Origin: Colwellia ponticola
GTDB taxonomy: Bacteria; Pseudomonadota; Gammaproteobacteria; Enterobacterales; Alteromonadaceae
Reading direction: 5' to 3'
Assembly: GCF_005885605.1 (NCBI RefSeq)
Contig: NZ_SZVP01000005.1
Location: forward strand, 161,531-225,530
Length of the DNA stretch: 64,000 bases
The notes beneath the pieces were generated by a model, which was not told where the DNA came from, made no database searches, and saw only the letters and a program-made list of their open reading frames with translations. Position numbers and translations under genes: made by a program. Shown one piece after another: positions 18,662 through 28,533 of this stretch (positions within the stretch are counted from its first letter, which is position 1; each line of letters begins with the position of its first letter).

Positions 18662-19363
18662 TTGGATAAAGTAAAATTACCAGCTGAGGAGTTTAGAGCG
18701 CTAGAAAATATAATGCTGCCAGATATTAGAAATGAACATTTTGGCGATAAAGCAATTGTAAAGTTTCGTTCTTCTATTGAGGAGTTCGCTTTAGAAGGGC
18801 ATGTCCCTGAAAAATTGAGGATTCAGTTTGATACTGTAAAAAATCTATTCCTACATTCTTACTATGTCTATAGGTTTTTTCCTATCGTTAAACATCAGCT
18901 TTTTGTCGTTCTAGAGCATGCTATTCGAGAATGTATTGGAGAAAAAAGATTAGATCTGTATAGAAAGCTTAAAAATAAAGGTATTCCTAAAGGAAATCCT
19001 AAATTTTCAAGGGGGCTTAAATTTAATTTGGTTTTTATTATGGATCATGAATTAATAAAAAATGAAGATTTTAGTGTTTGGCAGATAGGAAAAGAAAGAG
19101 CGGCAGAAGATAAATATGATGAATTTATTTTTCAAAAAATGAAAGAGGATAATCTTGATAGTTATCAATGGAATCCTTCTGAAATAGATTATGAAGGTGT
19201 TGAATACGATTATGATTATTTAAGTGTTTTATTAGAAACTACGCCTGCTTTACGGAATGCACTTGCTCATGGTTCAACATTTTTAAGCCCAACCTCAACA
19301 TTAAGCTTTGAGATAACGTCAGTAATTATTAATAAAATATTTGAAAGAAATACTAAAAACTGA
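18662..19363 (+). CDS. HEPN-domain protein of the island operon (gene 3), putative ribonuclease toxin or effector
   Basis: 233 residues. The C-terminal half carries the HEPN ribonuclease signature Rx4-6H: LRNALAHG, R198 and H203. An earlier helix has the conserved acidic position in FVVLEHAIREC. HEPN proteins with this motif usually cut RNA in toxin-antitoxin or antiviral systems. The TTG start at 18662 follows the gene 2 stop directly, with AGGTAGG about 8 bases upstream; an ATG at 18711 is a poorer choice because it trims the first helix. It is the last gene of the operon. The region after it holds the right end of the island. Confidence 0.75.
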   Translation: MDKVKLPAEEFRALENIMLPDIRNEHFGDKAIVKFRSSIEEFALEGHVPEKLRIQFDTVKNLFLHSYYVYRFFPIVKHQLFVVLEHAIRECIGEKRLDLYRKLKNKGIPKGNPKFSRGLKFNLVFIMDHELIKNEDFSVWQIGKERAAEDKYDEFIFQKMKEDNLDSYQWNPSEIDYEGVEYDYDYLSVLLETTPALRNALAHGSTFLSPTSTLSFEITSVIINKIFERNTKN

Positions 19364-19532
19364 AGCTAGTGTTATCTTTATGAAATAACGATATATCACT
19401 AACTTTCGATGGTTATGTTCGAGTAAGTGATTCTCGAGGCATAAGTTAGAATGATTTAGATACCTCCCATTGTCTTAATCTATTAAAAGCAAATATTTAG
19501 CATTTTTGAACTTACTTTTATGGTTACAATTT

Positions 19533-19544
19533 TGGTGACATAAT
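19533..19544 (+). repeat. Right-end copy of the putative integrase arm site
   Basis: TGGTGACATAAT is identical to 13406-13417 near the left end. It lies 77 bases inside attR. Confidence 0.5.
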
Positions 19545-19620
19545 TTGATTTTCATATGAAAAACAACCATTAACTCCATGTATAATAAATATATTGTTTT
19601 CACAGTGCGTATTCAGACCT

Positions 19621-19634
19621 CGAATATAGAATAG
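19621..19634 (+). repeat. attR: right attachment repeat of the yicC island
   Basis: CGAATATAGAATAG is an exact copy of the 3' end of yicC at 13290-13303. The DNA to its right should be the original downstream flank of yicC. Confidence 0.88.
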
Positions 19635-19670
19635 CTAACCCACAAGTTTTCACCTGTCCTACACCGCCTG

Positions 19671-19701
19671 TAAAGCCTCGTTAACCGGGGCTTTATTTTT
19701 T
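19671..19701 (+). terminator. Displaced yicC terminator
   Basis: A 10-bp stem with one G-U pair (19671-19680 with 19686-19695), loop TTAAC, followed by six T. It lies 37 bases after attR, so before insertion it would have stood just after the yicC stop. The rest of 19702-19951 shows no feature I recognise besides the presumed yceH promoter. Confidence 0.8.
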
Positions 19702-19951
19702 GTTCATTTATACGACTCTTGCAGTCTTAGTTAACAAAAATACTAGCCAATAAGATGAGTAAAATAGTTTATAAAGATTCATTTACCTTACAATTATCTC
19801 ATCCCCTTTTAAAGTCACTCTTTCCTACAAAACAACCAATAACTAGATCATATTTCTTATAAGAATTAAATAGCTAGCATGGTAAATATAGTAAATAGCT
19901 GTATTGCTTGGTATAACTCTACTATCGATTTTTTATCCGGATGCTTTCACT

Positions 19952-20626
19952 ATGGTCATACTATCTACACTGCAATGCCGCCTTATCGGTGTAATGCTCG
20001 AAAAAGAAACCACCACGCCAGAGCAATACCCACTGTCGTTAAACGCTATTACCACGGGCTGTAACCAAAAGAGTAACCGTGAACCGGTAATGACCTTATC
20101 AGATGCTGAGGTGCAAGATGCGGTTGATGAGTTGGTGCAAATGAATCAATTAATGGTAGATCACAAAGCATCAAGCCGTGTTAATAAATACTTTCATCGT
20201 TTTTGTAATACAGAGTTTGGTGATTTACAGTTTTCGCCCCAACAAAAAGCAGTAATTTGTGTGCTGTTACTTAGAGGACCACAGACTCCTGGAGAGTTAA
20301 GAACCCGTACTCATCGCTTAGCTGACTTTACTGATGTTAATGAAGTTGAAAGCACTTTAACCCAATTACAAAATTTAAACGGTCAAACGCTGGTAAAAAA
20401 ATTAGCACGTCAACCAGGTAAGCGTGATTGCCGTTATGTACATTTATTGTCAGATTTTACTGAAGAAAACTACGCTCAAAATCCTGATGAATTAACGAAT
20501 ACCGTTAACGTAAACAAGGATAGTCAACTGGCGGTTCGAGTCACTGAATTAGAGCAACAAGTGGCTTACTTAACTGAGCAAGTAAGCTGCTTAACCGAAC
20601 GATTAAATGATAACCACTCTTTATAG
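19952..20626 (+). CDS. yceH: YceH family protein (DUF480)
   Basis: Conserved protein of unknown cellular role with two winged-helix domains. The segments RLIGVMLEKETTTPEQYPLS, NQKSNREPVMTLS, LLRGPQTPGELRTR and RQPGKRDCRYVHL match E. coli YceH closely, and a C-terminal coiled coil begins near residue 190. A longer frame opens at a TTG (19904), but the homologous N-terminus begins at the ATG at 19952, giving 224 residues. It was the yicC-side neighbour before the island inserted. Function beyond probable nucleic acid binding is not known to me. Confidence 0.88.
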   Translation: MVILSTLQCRLIGVMLEKETTTPEQYPLSLNAITTGCNQKSNREPVMTLSDAEVQDAVDELVQMNQLMVDHKASSRVNKYFHRFCNTEFGDLQFSPQQKAVICVLLLRGPQTPGELRTRTHRLADFTDVNEVESTLTQLQNLNGQTLVKKLARQPGKRDCRYVHLLSDFTEENYAQNPDELTNTVNVNKDSQLAVRVTELEQQVAYLTEQVSCLTERLNDNHSL

Positions 20627-20775
20627 CTAGGCATTAAAGCGGTAACAATAAAGTCGTACTGTATAAAATATGCGATAAAGTACAGCTGAAAAAATAGGAG
20701 CTTAACACGAGTGATTACTCTACTATTTACTATACTTTTCACTATGTTGGTTTTAAAGATTAAAGGAGAGCAATA

Positions 20776-21192
20776 ATGATTACGCTAGAGCATGTTAATT
20801 TAGTGGTCAAAGACATCGACAAAAGTTTAACTTTTTATCGCGCCGCTTTTCCTCATTGGCAAGTGCGTGGTGGCGACAAAGGTGAATGGTCAGGCAAACC
20901 AAGAAACTGGCTACATTTTGGTGATGACTATCAATATATCGCTTTTGCTGATAATGGCGTCGGCGAGAATAGAGACTTAACCGGTCACCAAGTAGGTTTA
21001 GCTCACTTTGCTTACGTTACCAGTGATTTAAAAGGCACTATAGCGCGTATAACTGCTGCTGGTTTTGCTATTCATAAACCAGGTGTACCTGATAAATATA
21101 GAGAAAATATTTATTTTCTTGATGCTGACGGTTACGAAGTAGAATTTGTGCAATACCATACTGACGTGCCTAAATTACGCAACCGCTATTAA
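20776..21192 (+). CDS. VOC (glyoxalase/dioxygenase) superfamily protein
   Basis: 138 residues with two beta-alpha-beta-beta-beta modules of the vicinal oxygen chelate fold. It starts with EHVNLVVKDIDKSLTFYR, has the central GLAHFAYVTSDL and ends DADGYEVEFVQY. Candidate metal ligands are the histidine near residue 6, the histidine of LAHFAY and the glutamate of EFVQY. It could be a lyase, dioxygenase or resistance protein; the substrate cannot be named. AAAGGAGA lies close to the ATG and predicts strong translation. It looks monocistronic. Confidence 0.8.
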   Translation: MITLEHVNLVVKDIDKSLTFYRAAFPHWQVRGGDKGEWSGKPRNWLHFGDDYQYIAFADNGVGENRDLTGHQVGLAHFAYVTSDLKGTIARITAAGFAIHKPGVPDKYRENIYFLDADGYEVEFVQYHTDVPKLRNRY

Positions 21193-21294
21193 GGCGCAGA
21201 GAGAGTGCTGCAAAGTCATATCTCTTTACAGTATTCCTGCATATAGCTTAAACTCAATGCCCTACGCACACATTTTTGCAAGCTAAGGCTTTCC

Positions 21295-23673
21295 ATGCGC
21301 AAGTTTAAATGGCTATTTTTTGTTCTATTTCTTTCTGGCTGTGCCACCTTGGGTGTAATGGAGTTTGATAGGCTTTATGGCACTAGTCATGTTGATAATA
21401 GGCTAGCACAACCTAAAGCAACCCAAGCTCAAGCTATTAATTTCAATAAAAATATCCAACCAATCATTGAAAACCGTTGTGTAGTTTGTCATGGTTGTTA
21501 CGATGCGCCCTGTCAACTAAAAATGGAAAATCGCGCCGGCCTTGAGCGTGGAGCCAATAAAGCCATGGTTTATAATGGTGAGCGCTTAGTTACTGCCAAT
21601 ATTAGTGACAGCCTTAGTGCATTAACTGAACTAAACCGTGACACCTTACAACCACAGCGCCAACAAGGCTTTTTTCCTGTTTTCAATGAGCGTCAACAAT
21701 CCGCACTAGGTAATACTCAAGCAAGCCTATTTTATCAAATGTTGGCATTAAAGCAGCAGCATCCTTTGCCTAATGAAACAATACTGAATGACAGCTTTGA
21801 TATCTCGCTCGACCGCAACCAACAATGCCCAACCATAGAAGAGTTTGAGCAATATAAACATGACTTTCCACTAGGCGGCATGCCTTACGCATTACCCGCG
21901 TTATCAACAACTGAACATAAGCAATTAAGCCAGTGGCTAGCTAGTGGTGCCATTATGCCTGAAGCGGAATCTGCGAATGCCCAAGAGCAACTAATGATTA
22001 ACCGTTGGGAAATTTTACTTAATGGTAGGTCCGCTAAAGAGCAGTTAATTGCTCGTTATTTATTTGAACACTTGTACCTAGCCAATTTATATTTTACTGA
22101 CGAGCGCACTAGCTACTTTAAATTAGTACGTTCAAGCACTCCTAATGGTAAAAAAGCCGTTGTTATTAATACCCGTCGTCCATTCGACTCGCCCTATAAA
22201 GATGCGGCTCAACAACCCGAGGTGAATAACCCACAGGTTTTCTATCGGTTAATTAAACACAACGAAACCATTATTGCTAAACGCCATATGCCCTACCCGT
22301 TTGGTGAAGAAAAGTTAGCACGCATCACTGAACTTTTTTATCAGCCCGATTATAAAGTAGCAACACTACCTGATTACCAACTGATTAATGCGTCAAACCC
22401 TTTTAAAACATTTCAGGCGATTCCTAGCCAATCGCGCTATCAATTTTTGCTAGATCAAGCACAGTTTTCAATTATGAATTTTATCAAAGGCCCTGTTTGT
22501 CGAGGACAAATTGCCCTTAATGTGATTGATGATAATTTTTGGGTGTTTTTCCTTAGTCCTGATAACAATCCAGATGATGCGTTTCTTAATGCTAACGCCG
22601 ACCTTTTACAATTACCCGCAGCCACCAGTGATAAAGCGATATCATTACTTTACTGGCGTCAATATGCTAAGCGCCAGCAACAATATGTAAAAAATAAACT
22701 AGCCTATCTAAAAGATCTAAACTTGCAACCAAGTGAACTCAATTTGGATTTAATTTGGTCGGGTAACGGTAACCCTAACGCGAGTTTAACCGTATTAAGA
22801 CACTTTGATAGTGCCTCGGTTTTACCAGGTTTTGTTGGCCCAGCGCCTAAAACGGCTTGGTTAATTAGCTACCCTTTACTAGAACGAATTCATTATCTGT
22901 TAGTGGCAGGCTTTGATGTTTATGGCAATGTCGGTCATCAGTTAAAAACACGTTTGTACATGGATTTCTTGCGTATGGAAGCAGAAAGTAACTTTATTAG
23001 CTTATTACCTAAAGCACAGCGTAAAACTGTACATGAGTATTGGTATAGAAATACCAGTGATGATATTAAAGACTATATTTTTTCGGATGATTTTTATCAA
23101 TTACCTGAAACAGGTATCACTTACCTTACTGATAATCCACAAGCAGAGTTATTTGAGCAAGTGGCTAAATATACCGATAATAGTCAGGTAAGCCAGCTTA
23201 ACTTGCCAGAAGTATCTCAAAGCAAAGCAGACGAACTCATTAAGCATATAGGCACCCTACAAGGTACAAAAGTAAGCTTCTTACCACAAGTCTCTTATGT
23301 CATGGTGACTAATGGCTCTAAAAAACACGTTTATAGTTTAATTACTAACTCAGCACACAGCAATGTGGCGCATTTGTTTTCTGAAGCAGATAGACGCATA
23401 CCTGCAGAAGATAATATAGCGGTTTTACGTGGTGTGGTGGGTACTTACCCCAACGCCTTCTTTAAGGTAGAGCAAGCACACCTTGCTGAGTTTGTTGAGC
23501 AGGTAATATCTATAGAAACTGAACAAGATTACCATGCACTTAAAGATAAATTTGCCATACGCAGAACGAACCCCGATTTTTGGGCATTTGCCGATGAATT
23601 ACACGCTTGGTATAAAAAGAACCAACCAAATGACGCTGGCTTACTTGATTTTAATCGCTTAGAAAACCGTTAA
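21295..23673 (+). CDS. cti: Fatty acid cis/trans isomerase
   Basis: Periplasmic haem enzyme that converts cis- to trans-unsaturated fatty acids in membrane phospholipids to stiffen the membrane rapidly under heat or solvent stress. Residues 1-16 are a signal with lipobox LSGC (C16), suggesting a lipoprotein. The c-type haem motif is CVVCH (C62, C65, H66), followed by C68 and C73. The 792 residues match the Cti family length. Later segments such as GPAPKTAWLISYPLLERIHY and TRLYMDFLRMEAE are typical. It appears to be a single gene with its own leader. Confidence 0.9.
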   Translation: MRKFKWLFFVLFLSGCATLGVMEFDRLYGTSHVDNRLAQPKATQAQAINFNKNIQPIIENRCVVCHGCYDAPCQLKMENRAGLERGANKAMVYNGERLVTANISDSLSALTELNRDTLQPQRQQGFFPVFNERQQSALGNTQASLFYQMLALKQQHPLPNETILNDSFDISLDRNQQCPTIEEFEQYKHDFPLGGMPYALPALSTTEHKQLSQWLASGAIMPEAESANAQEQLMINRWEILLNGRSAKEQLIARYLFEHLYLANLYFTDERTSYFKLVRSSTPNGKKAVVINTRRPFDSPYKDAAQQPEVNNPQVFYRLIKHNETIIAKRHMPYPFGEEKLARITELFYQPDYKVATLPDYQLINASNPFKTFQAIPSQSRYQFLLDQAQFSIMNFIKGPVCRGQIALNVIDDNFWVFFLSPDNNPDDAFLNANADLLQLPAATSDKAISLLYWRQYAKRQQQYVKNKLAYLKDLNLQPSELNLDLIWSGNGNPNASLTVLRHFDSASVLPGFVGPAPKTAWLISYPLLERIHYLLVAGFDVYGNVGHQLKTRLYMDFLRMEAESNFISLLPKAQRKTVHEYWYRNTSDDIKDYIFSDDFYQLPETGITYLTDNPQAELFEQVAKYTDNSQVSQLNLPEVSQSKADELIKHIGTLQGTKVSFLPQVSYVMVTNGSKKHVYSLITNSAHSNVAHLFSEADRRIPAEDNIAVLRGVVGTYPNAFFKVEQAHLAEFVEQVISIETEQDYHALKDKFAIRRTNPDFWAFADELHAWYKKNQPNDAGLLDFNRLENR

Positions 23674-23762
23674 TCAATAGCTAAGACATAAGTCATTACA
23701 CCTTGTAACAAAATACTGCCGCTTGTCTTATTCCTCAATGAGGCAAGCCGTAGTTTTGCTTA

Positions 23763-24026
23763 ATACCAAGTCTATTAAGTTATTTCCCACTCAGCGAGAA
23801 TTAAAAGGCTTAGAGGCAAGGCTTTGATTGAAGAGAATGGTTACTCCCTTGTCAAAATTAATAACGCTGCATGTAAGCCTTTTAAACTCGCCCTTGGGAG
23901 CTTATTAGCAAACTGATAACAGCACAAAATTAATGAAATATAGAATAACTATAGTTAACAAATTTTGCTTGTTCTAAGCTCGCTAATACAGCTCTGAGTT
24001 GGGAATAAATTTAATAGAATTGGTAT
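23763..24026. repeat. MITE-like element with 32-33 bp inverted ends
   Basis: The left end (23763-23794, beginning ATACCAAGTCTATTAAG) and the right end (23994-24026; on the minus strand ATACCAATTCTATTAAA) are imperfect inverted repeats that both end in a CTCAG segment. About 200 bases lie between with no gene. It fills most of the 419-base gap between cti and the peptidase. The size, the inverted ends and the lack of coding capacity fit a miniature inverted-repeat element. The terminal ATACCAAT motif recurs elsewhere in the window. Confidence 0.65.
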
Positions 24027-24092
24027 AGTTCTCTTCTGCTACACTGCGTTATCCTTGTAGAAGACTCACGTCAAAATAGAGATTCAAATCTA

Positions 24093-26276
24093 ATGAAGAA
24101 ACATAACCTTTTACTAACCAGTGTTTTAGTGACCAGCGTATTAGTCGCTTGTACTGGTAACAGTGTTAAACAAACAGGTAATACCCTTAATACAACTCAA
24201 AAAGAAGTACTAAAAATGAGCTATCCGATAACAAAAAAAGGTGACGTGGTTGATAACTATTTTGGCACTGACGTCGCTGATCCCTACCGTTGGTTAGAAG
24301 ATGATCGCAGTGAAGAAACCGGCGCTTGGGTTGCCGAAGAAAATAAAGTGACTTTTGATTATTTGTCACAAATCCCCTATCGTGGACAACTGAAATCTCG
24401 CTTAGCTGAGCTATGGAACTACGAGAAAGTTGGCGCACCTTTTAAAGAAGGTGACTATACCTATTTCTACAAAAATGACGGTTTACAAAACCAGTATGTG
24501 GTTTATCGTCAAAAAGACGATGGTAAGGCTGAAGTCTTTTTAGATCCAAATAGCTTTAGTGAAGATGGCACTACCTCACTGGGGCAGTTAAGCTTCTCAA
24601 AAGATGGTTCTATTGCCGCTTATGCCATCTCAGAAGGCGGTAGTGACTGGCGTAAAATCATTATTATTGATGTAGAAACAAAAAAAGTATTAGAGACACC
24701 GCTAATTGATGTGAAATTCTCCGATATTTCTTGGTTTAAAAATGAAGGTTTTTATTACTCAAGTTACGATAAGCCAACAGGTAGTGAGCTCTCTGCTAAA
24801 ACTGACCAGCATAAACTGTATTACCATGTATTAGGTCAGCCACAAAAAGACGATAAAATCATTTTTGGTAACACCGCAGAGCAAAAACGTCGTTATGTAA
24901 GTGGCAGTGTTACTGAAGATAACCGCTTCTTACTTATATCAGGTGCTATTTCTACCTCAGGTAACGATCTTTACCTTAAAAATTTAACCAAACCAAATAG
25001 CCCATTAGTTACTATTACTGATGATTTTGCTGCTGATACTTATGTGATTGAAAATGAAGGCGACAAATTATTTTTAGTGACTAACTTAAACGCGCCAAAT
25101 AAGAAAATTGTTACCGTAGATGCTAGCGCACCTGAAAGTAAAAACTGGACCGACTTTATTACTGAAACAGACTATGTATTAAGCGCATCAACTGGCGGCG
25201 GATACTTTTTTACCGAGTACATGGTTGATGCTATTTCAAAAGTGTACCAATTTGATTATCAAGGTAATCAAGTACGAGAAATTAGCTTACCTGGCGCGGG
25301 GAGTGCTTCAGCGTTAGCAGGTCATAAAAATGAAAGTACTTTATATTACTCATTCAGTAACTACAAAACGCCAGGCACTATCTACCGCTACAACATAGAT
25401 AAAGGTAATAGTGATGTTTACCTTAAATCAGGCGCTAAATTTGATAGCGACACTTACGAGTCACAGCAAGTATTTTACCCTTCAAAAGATGGTACCAAAG
25501 TACCTATGATCATTACCTATAAAAAAGGTCTTGAGCTTAATGGTAAAAACCCCACTATTTTATACGGTTACGGTGGTTTCAATATTAGCTTAACGCCATC
25601 GTTTAGTGTTGCTCGTGCGGTGTGGTTAGAGCAAGGCGGTATTTATGCGGTTGCTAATTTACGGGGTGGTGGTGAATACGGTAAAGAGTGGCATAAAGCC
25701 GGTACACAATTACAAAAGCAAAATGTTTTTGATGACTTTATTGCCGCTGGTGAATATTTAATTAAGCAAAACTATACCTCGAGTGACTATTTAGCCATAC
25801 AGGGCGGCTCTAATGGTGGTTTATTAGTCGGTGCAGTAATGACGCAACGTCCTGATTTAATGCAAGTAGCGCTACCTGCAGTGGGCGTATTAGATATGCT
25901 TAGATACCATACCTTTACCGCTGGTGCTGGTTGGGCTTACGACTACGGCACTGCTGAGCAAAGTGAAGAGATGTTCACTTACTTAAAAGCTTACTCACCA
26001 GTACACAATGTTAAAGCAGGTGTTAGCTATCCGGCCACTATGGTGACTACGGGCGATCATGATGATCGGGTGGTACCGGCTCATTCATTTAAGTTTGCCG
26101 CGGAATTACAGGCCAAACAAGCCGGCACGGCACCCACGCTGATTAGGATCGAAACCAATGCCGGTCATGGTGCTGGTACGCCAGTTTCTAAAACCATTGA
26201 ACAGTATGCTGATATTTATGCCTTCACCTTATTTAACATGGGCTTTACTGTCTTACCTAGCGCTTCATCTAAATAA
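24093..26276 (+). CDS. Prolyl oligopeptidase family protein (S9A), lipoprotein
   Basis: Serine peptidase cutting small peptides after proline or related residues. A lipoprotein signal ends at VLVAC (C20), so it probably sits in the periplasm on a membrane. Residues about 40-450 form the N-terminal strap and seven-bladed propeller ([14 protein letters not shown] at the start). The catalytic hydrolase domain follows, with YGGFN, nucleophile S573 in GGSNGG, acid in DHDDRVV (about 657-658) and H692 in NAGHGAG. The 727 residues are full length. It appears monocistronic and ends at a strong bidirectional terminator shared with recQ. Confidence 0.93.
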   Translation: MKKHNLLLTSVLVTSVLVACTGNSVKQTGNTLNTTQKEVLKMSYPITKKGDVVDNYFGTDVADPYRWLEDDRSEETGAWVAEENKVTFDYLSQIPYRGQLKSRLAELWNYEKVGAPFKEGDYTYFYKNDGLQNQYVVYRQKDDGKAEVFLDPNSFSEDGTTSLGQLSFSKDGSIAAYAISEGGSDWRKIIIIDVETKKVLETPLIDVKFSDISWFKNEGFYYSSYDKPTGSELSAKTDQHKLYYHVLGQPQKDDKIIFGNTAEQKRRYVSGSVTEDNRFLLISGAISTSGNDLYLKNLTKPNSPLVTITDDFAADTYVIENEGDKLFLVTNLNAPNKKIVTVDASAPESKNWTDFITETDYVLSASTGGGYFFTEYMVDAISKVYQFDYQGNQVREISLPGAGSASALAGHKNESTLYYSFSNYKTPGTIYRYNIDKGNSDVYLKSGAKFDSDTYESQQVFYPSKDGTKVPMIITYKKGLELNGKNPTILYGYGGFNISLTPSFSVARAVWLEQGGIYAVANLRGGGEYGKEWHKAGTQLQKQNVFDDFIAAGEYLIKQNYTSSDYLAIQGGSNGGLLVGAVMTQRPDLMQVALPAVGVLDMLRYHTFTAGAGWAYDYGTAEQSEEMFTYLKAYSPVHNVKAGVSYPATMVTTGDHDDRVVPAHSFKFAAELQAKQAGTAPTLIRIETNAGHGAGTPVSKTIEQYADIYAFTLFNMGFTVLPSASSK

Positions 26277-26321
26277 CTAGAACAAACTAAAGCGGTTACT
26301 TTTTTAACGGGTAAGGTTTAC

Positions 26322-26360
26322 AAAAATGCCGATTAACGTTAAGCGTTAATCGGCATTTTT
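26322..26360. terminator. Bidirectional terminator between the peptidase gene and recQ
   Basis: A perfect 17-bp stem (26322-26338 with 26344-26360), loop TTAAG, with A-run and T-run on opposite sides. It can end both converging transcripts. Confidence 0.92.
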
Positions 26361-26388
26361 ATCTGTTAATATTCTACTTAGACATACT

Positions 26389-28308
26389 TTACTGGTGTGC
26401 TTTGATTAATGCTAAAAAGGGTTGACCATAACGCGATAACTTCACTGCACCAATACCACTAATACTGAGCATTTCACGTGAGGTTTTGGGTTGTACCCGC
26501 GCCAACTCAGACAAGGTAGCATCGTTAAAGACAATAAAAGGCGCTATATCTTCACCATCAGCAATGGCTTTACGTAGCTCTCGCAGTTTGGCAAATAGCA
26601 CTCGGTCATAACTTTTTTGCGGCGCTTTCTCTTGCCAGTAGCTAGCTTTTTGTAAGCGTGGCGTTGCTAACATTAATGGCTCGTGGCCTTTTAATACCAC
26701 GCCCGATGCTTGTGTTAAACATAAAATAGATTGTTGTTCGATATCTTGCTGCAAATAGCCTAAATGTATTAACTGAGCAATAATTGAGAACCAGTAACCG
26801 CTCGTTTTACCTTTACCAATACCAAAGGTAGAGACTTTGTCGTGCGCTAATTGTTTTATTTTATCGGTGTGTTCACCACGTAAAACCGCAATCACATGAT
26901 TAATATTACCCTGTTGCTCTACACGGTAGACACAAGACAATACTTTTTGCGCTTCAACGGTGCCATCAAATTGACTGGGCGGATCTAAGCAAATATCGCA
27001 GTTGCCGCAGCCTTTTTGGGTATATTCAGCAAAATAATTCAATACCACTTGTCGACGACAGGTTTGTGCATCAATAAAGGCATCCATAGCAGCAAAACGT
27101 TGCATTTCAACATTCACTCGCTGTGGGTTATCACCTTCACTAATACGTTTTTTTATACGGCTCACATCTTTGTCATCAACCAAAAACAACGCTTCCGCAC
27201 TTAGTCCATCACGGCCGGCGCGCCCAATTTCTTGATAATAAGATTCTAAAGTACGCGGTGGCTCAAAGTGGATAACATAACGCACATTAGGTTTATTAAT
27301 ACCTAAGCCAAAAGCGACAGTCGCTACCACTATTTGAATATTATCTTTGGTAAAGCCTTCTTGTACTATGGAACGGATTTCATTTTCTAAACCAGCATGA
27401 TAAGCCGCACAATTAATACCACTAGCCGCTAAATACTTTGCCAATTTTTCTACTTGCCAACGGCTATTACAATAAATAATGCCGCTATCTTCACCCTTTT
27501 TTCTGATATAACCCAATAACTGTTTTTCGCCATTATATTTAGGTGCTAAGGTAAAGCGAATATTAGGTCGGTCAAAGCTATCAAGATGGATATACGGGTT
27601 TGGCAGCGCTAGTTGGTTCAAAATATCTTTACGAGTAGTGACATCAGCAGTAGCGGTTAATGCCATAACAGGTACTGTCGGGAAGTTTTGTTTTAAACAT
27701 TGTAGTTTAGTATAGGCTGGTCTGAAATCATGACCCCATTGAGAAATACAATGCGCTTCATCAATAGCAAATAAGCTAAGCGGTAACTGACTTAAACCTT
27801 GTAAAAAATAATAATTAGTCAGTCGCTCTGGCGCAACATACAGTAACTTAATTTCACCGCGCCCTAAGCGAGAAAAAATATCATTAATCTCACTTTGCTC
27901 AAGAGTAGAATTAATAAAAGCCGCAGAGATACCTTGTCGAGTTAAACCATCGACTTGATCTTTCATCAAGGCAATTAAAGGCGAGACAACCACGGTTACG
28001 CCCGGTAATAATACCGCTGGCAGTTGATAACACAGCGACTTACCGCCCCCGGTGGGCATTAGCACTAACGAGTCTTGTCCTTGCAACAAGCTATTAATAA
28101 TTTTAGCTTGCCCCTCACGAAAACTTTCATAACCAAAATGATGCTTTAGTGTATCAAGCAACAACGCACTATTATCTGTATCCACTGCTGTACTGACCTC
28201 CGAGCTTATTACCGGGCTTAGTACCGGACTTAGCGCAGGGCTTAATGTCGAGTTTATATCAGTGCTCACGGCGATATTATTTTGATTAGGGTCTACTAAG
28301 GTGCTCAA
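26389..28308 (-). CDS. recQ: ATP-dependent DNA helicase RecQ
   Basis: 3'-to-5' DNA helicase for recombination repair (RecF pathway). Walker A is MPTGGGKS, the DExH box is [17 protein letters not shown], and helicase motif VI includes [10 protein letters not shown]. The zinc-binding RecQ-Ct has cysteines around [10 protein letters not shown] and GCGNCDIC, then a winged helix and a C-terminal HRDC domain (about 560-639). The first 50 residues are an unusual extension with tandem LSP units ([12 protein letters not shown]) and low complexity. The family usually starts near [11 protein letters not shown], so translation may begin later, but no clear internal start with a Shine-Dalgarno was seen. 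Confidence 0.95.
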   Translation of the reverse strand: MSTLVDPNQNNIAVSTDINSTLSPALSPVLSPVISSEVSTAVDTDNSALLLDTLKHHFGYESFREGQAKIINSLLQGQDSLVLMPTGGGKSLCYQLPAVLLPGVTVVVSPLIALMKDQVDGLTRQGISAAFINSTLEQSEINDIFSRLGRGEIKLLYVAPERLTNYYFLQGLSQLPLSLFAIDEAHCISQWGHDFRPAYTKLQCLKQNFPTVPVMALTATADVTTRKDILNQLALPNPYIHLDSFDRPNIRFTLAPKYNGEKQLLGYIRKKGEDSGIIYCNSRWQVEKLAKYLAASGINCAAYHAGLENEIRSIVQEGFTKDNIQIVVATVAFGLGINKPNVRYVIHFEPPRTLESYYQEIGRAGRDGLSAEALFLVDDKDVSRIKKRISEGDNPQRVNVEMQRFAAMDAFIDAQTCRRQVVLNYFAEYTQKGCGNCDICLDPPSQFDGTVEAQKVLSCVYRVEQQGNINHVIAVLRGEHTDKIKQLAHDKVSTFGIGKGKTSGYWFSIIAQLIHLGYLQQDIEQQSILCLTQASGVVLKGHEPLMLATPRLQKASYWQEKAPQKSYDRVLFAKLRELRKAIADGEDIAPFIVFNDATLSELARVQPKTSREMLSISGIGAVKLSRYGQPFLALIKAHQ

Positions 28309-28533
28309 GAAGGTCTCGACTACTTTTCTTAGGGGTAATGTTATTATTTTACCTCAGCGGCATGGTTAAAACCTAGTATAGAAAAATATATTTTTAACGT
28401 TAAGGGCTGATTATTTTAGTATGAGTAACTTTACAATATTCACTATGACTAATCGATTTGAAAAATACTGAACTTACTCATGTCATGCTATTATCGACGC
28501 TCTTTCATTACCACTAAAGTTGACCACCAAAAA

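Larger units (their letters stand above)
13304..19634 (+). mobile_element. Integrative element in the 3' end of yicC (about 6.3 kb)
   Basis: Bounded by 14-bp direct repeats, attL at 13290-13303 and attR at 19621-19634. It holds a tyrosine integrase next to attL, a truncated PP2C phosphatase and a three-gene operon with nuclease-like and HEPN proteins. The DNA reads more A+T-rich than flanking genes. No relaxase, conjugation, replication or phage structural gene is present, so it is probably a small cargo island that depends on other elements for transfer. Just past attR a hairpin terminator lies where the yicC terminator would be expected, supporting insertion between yicC and its terminator. 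Confidence 0.85.
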
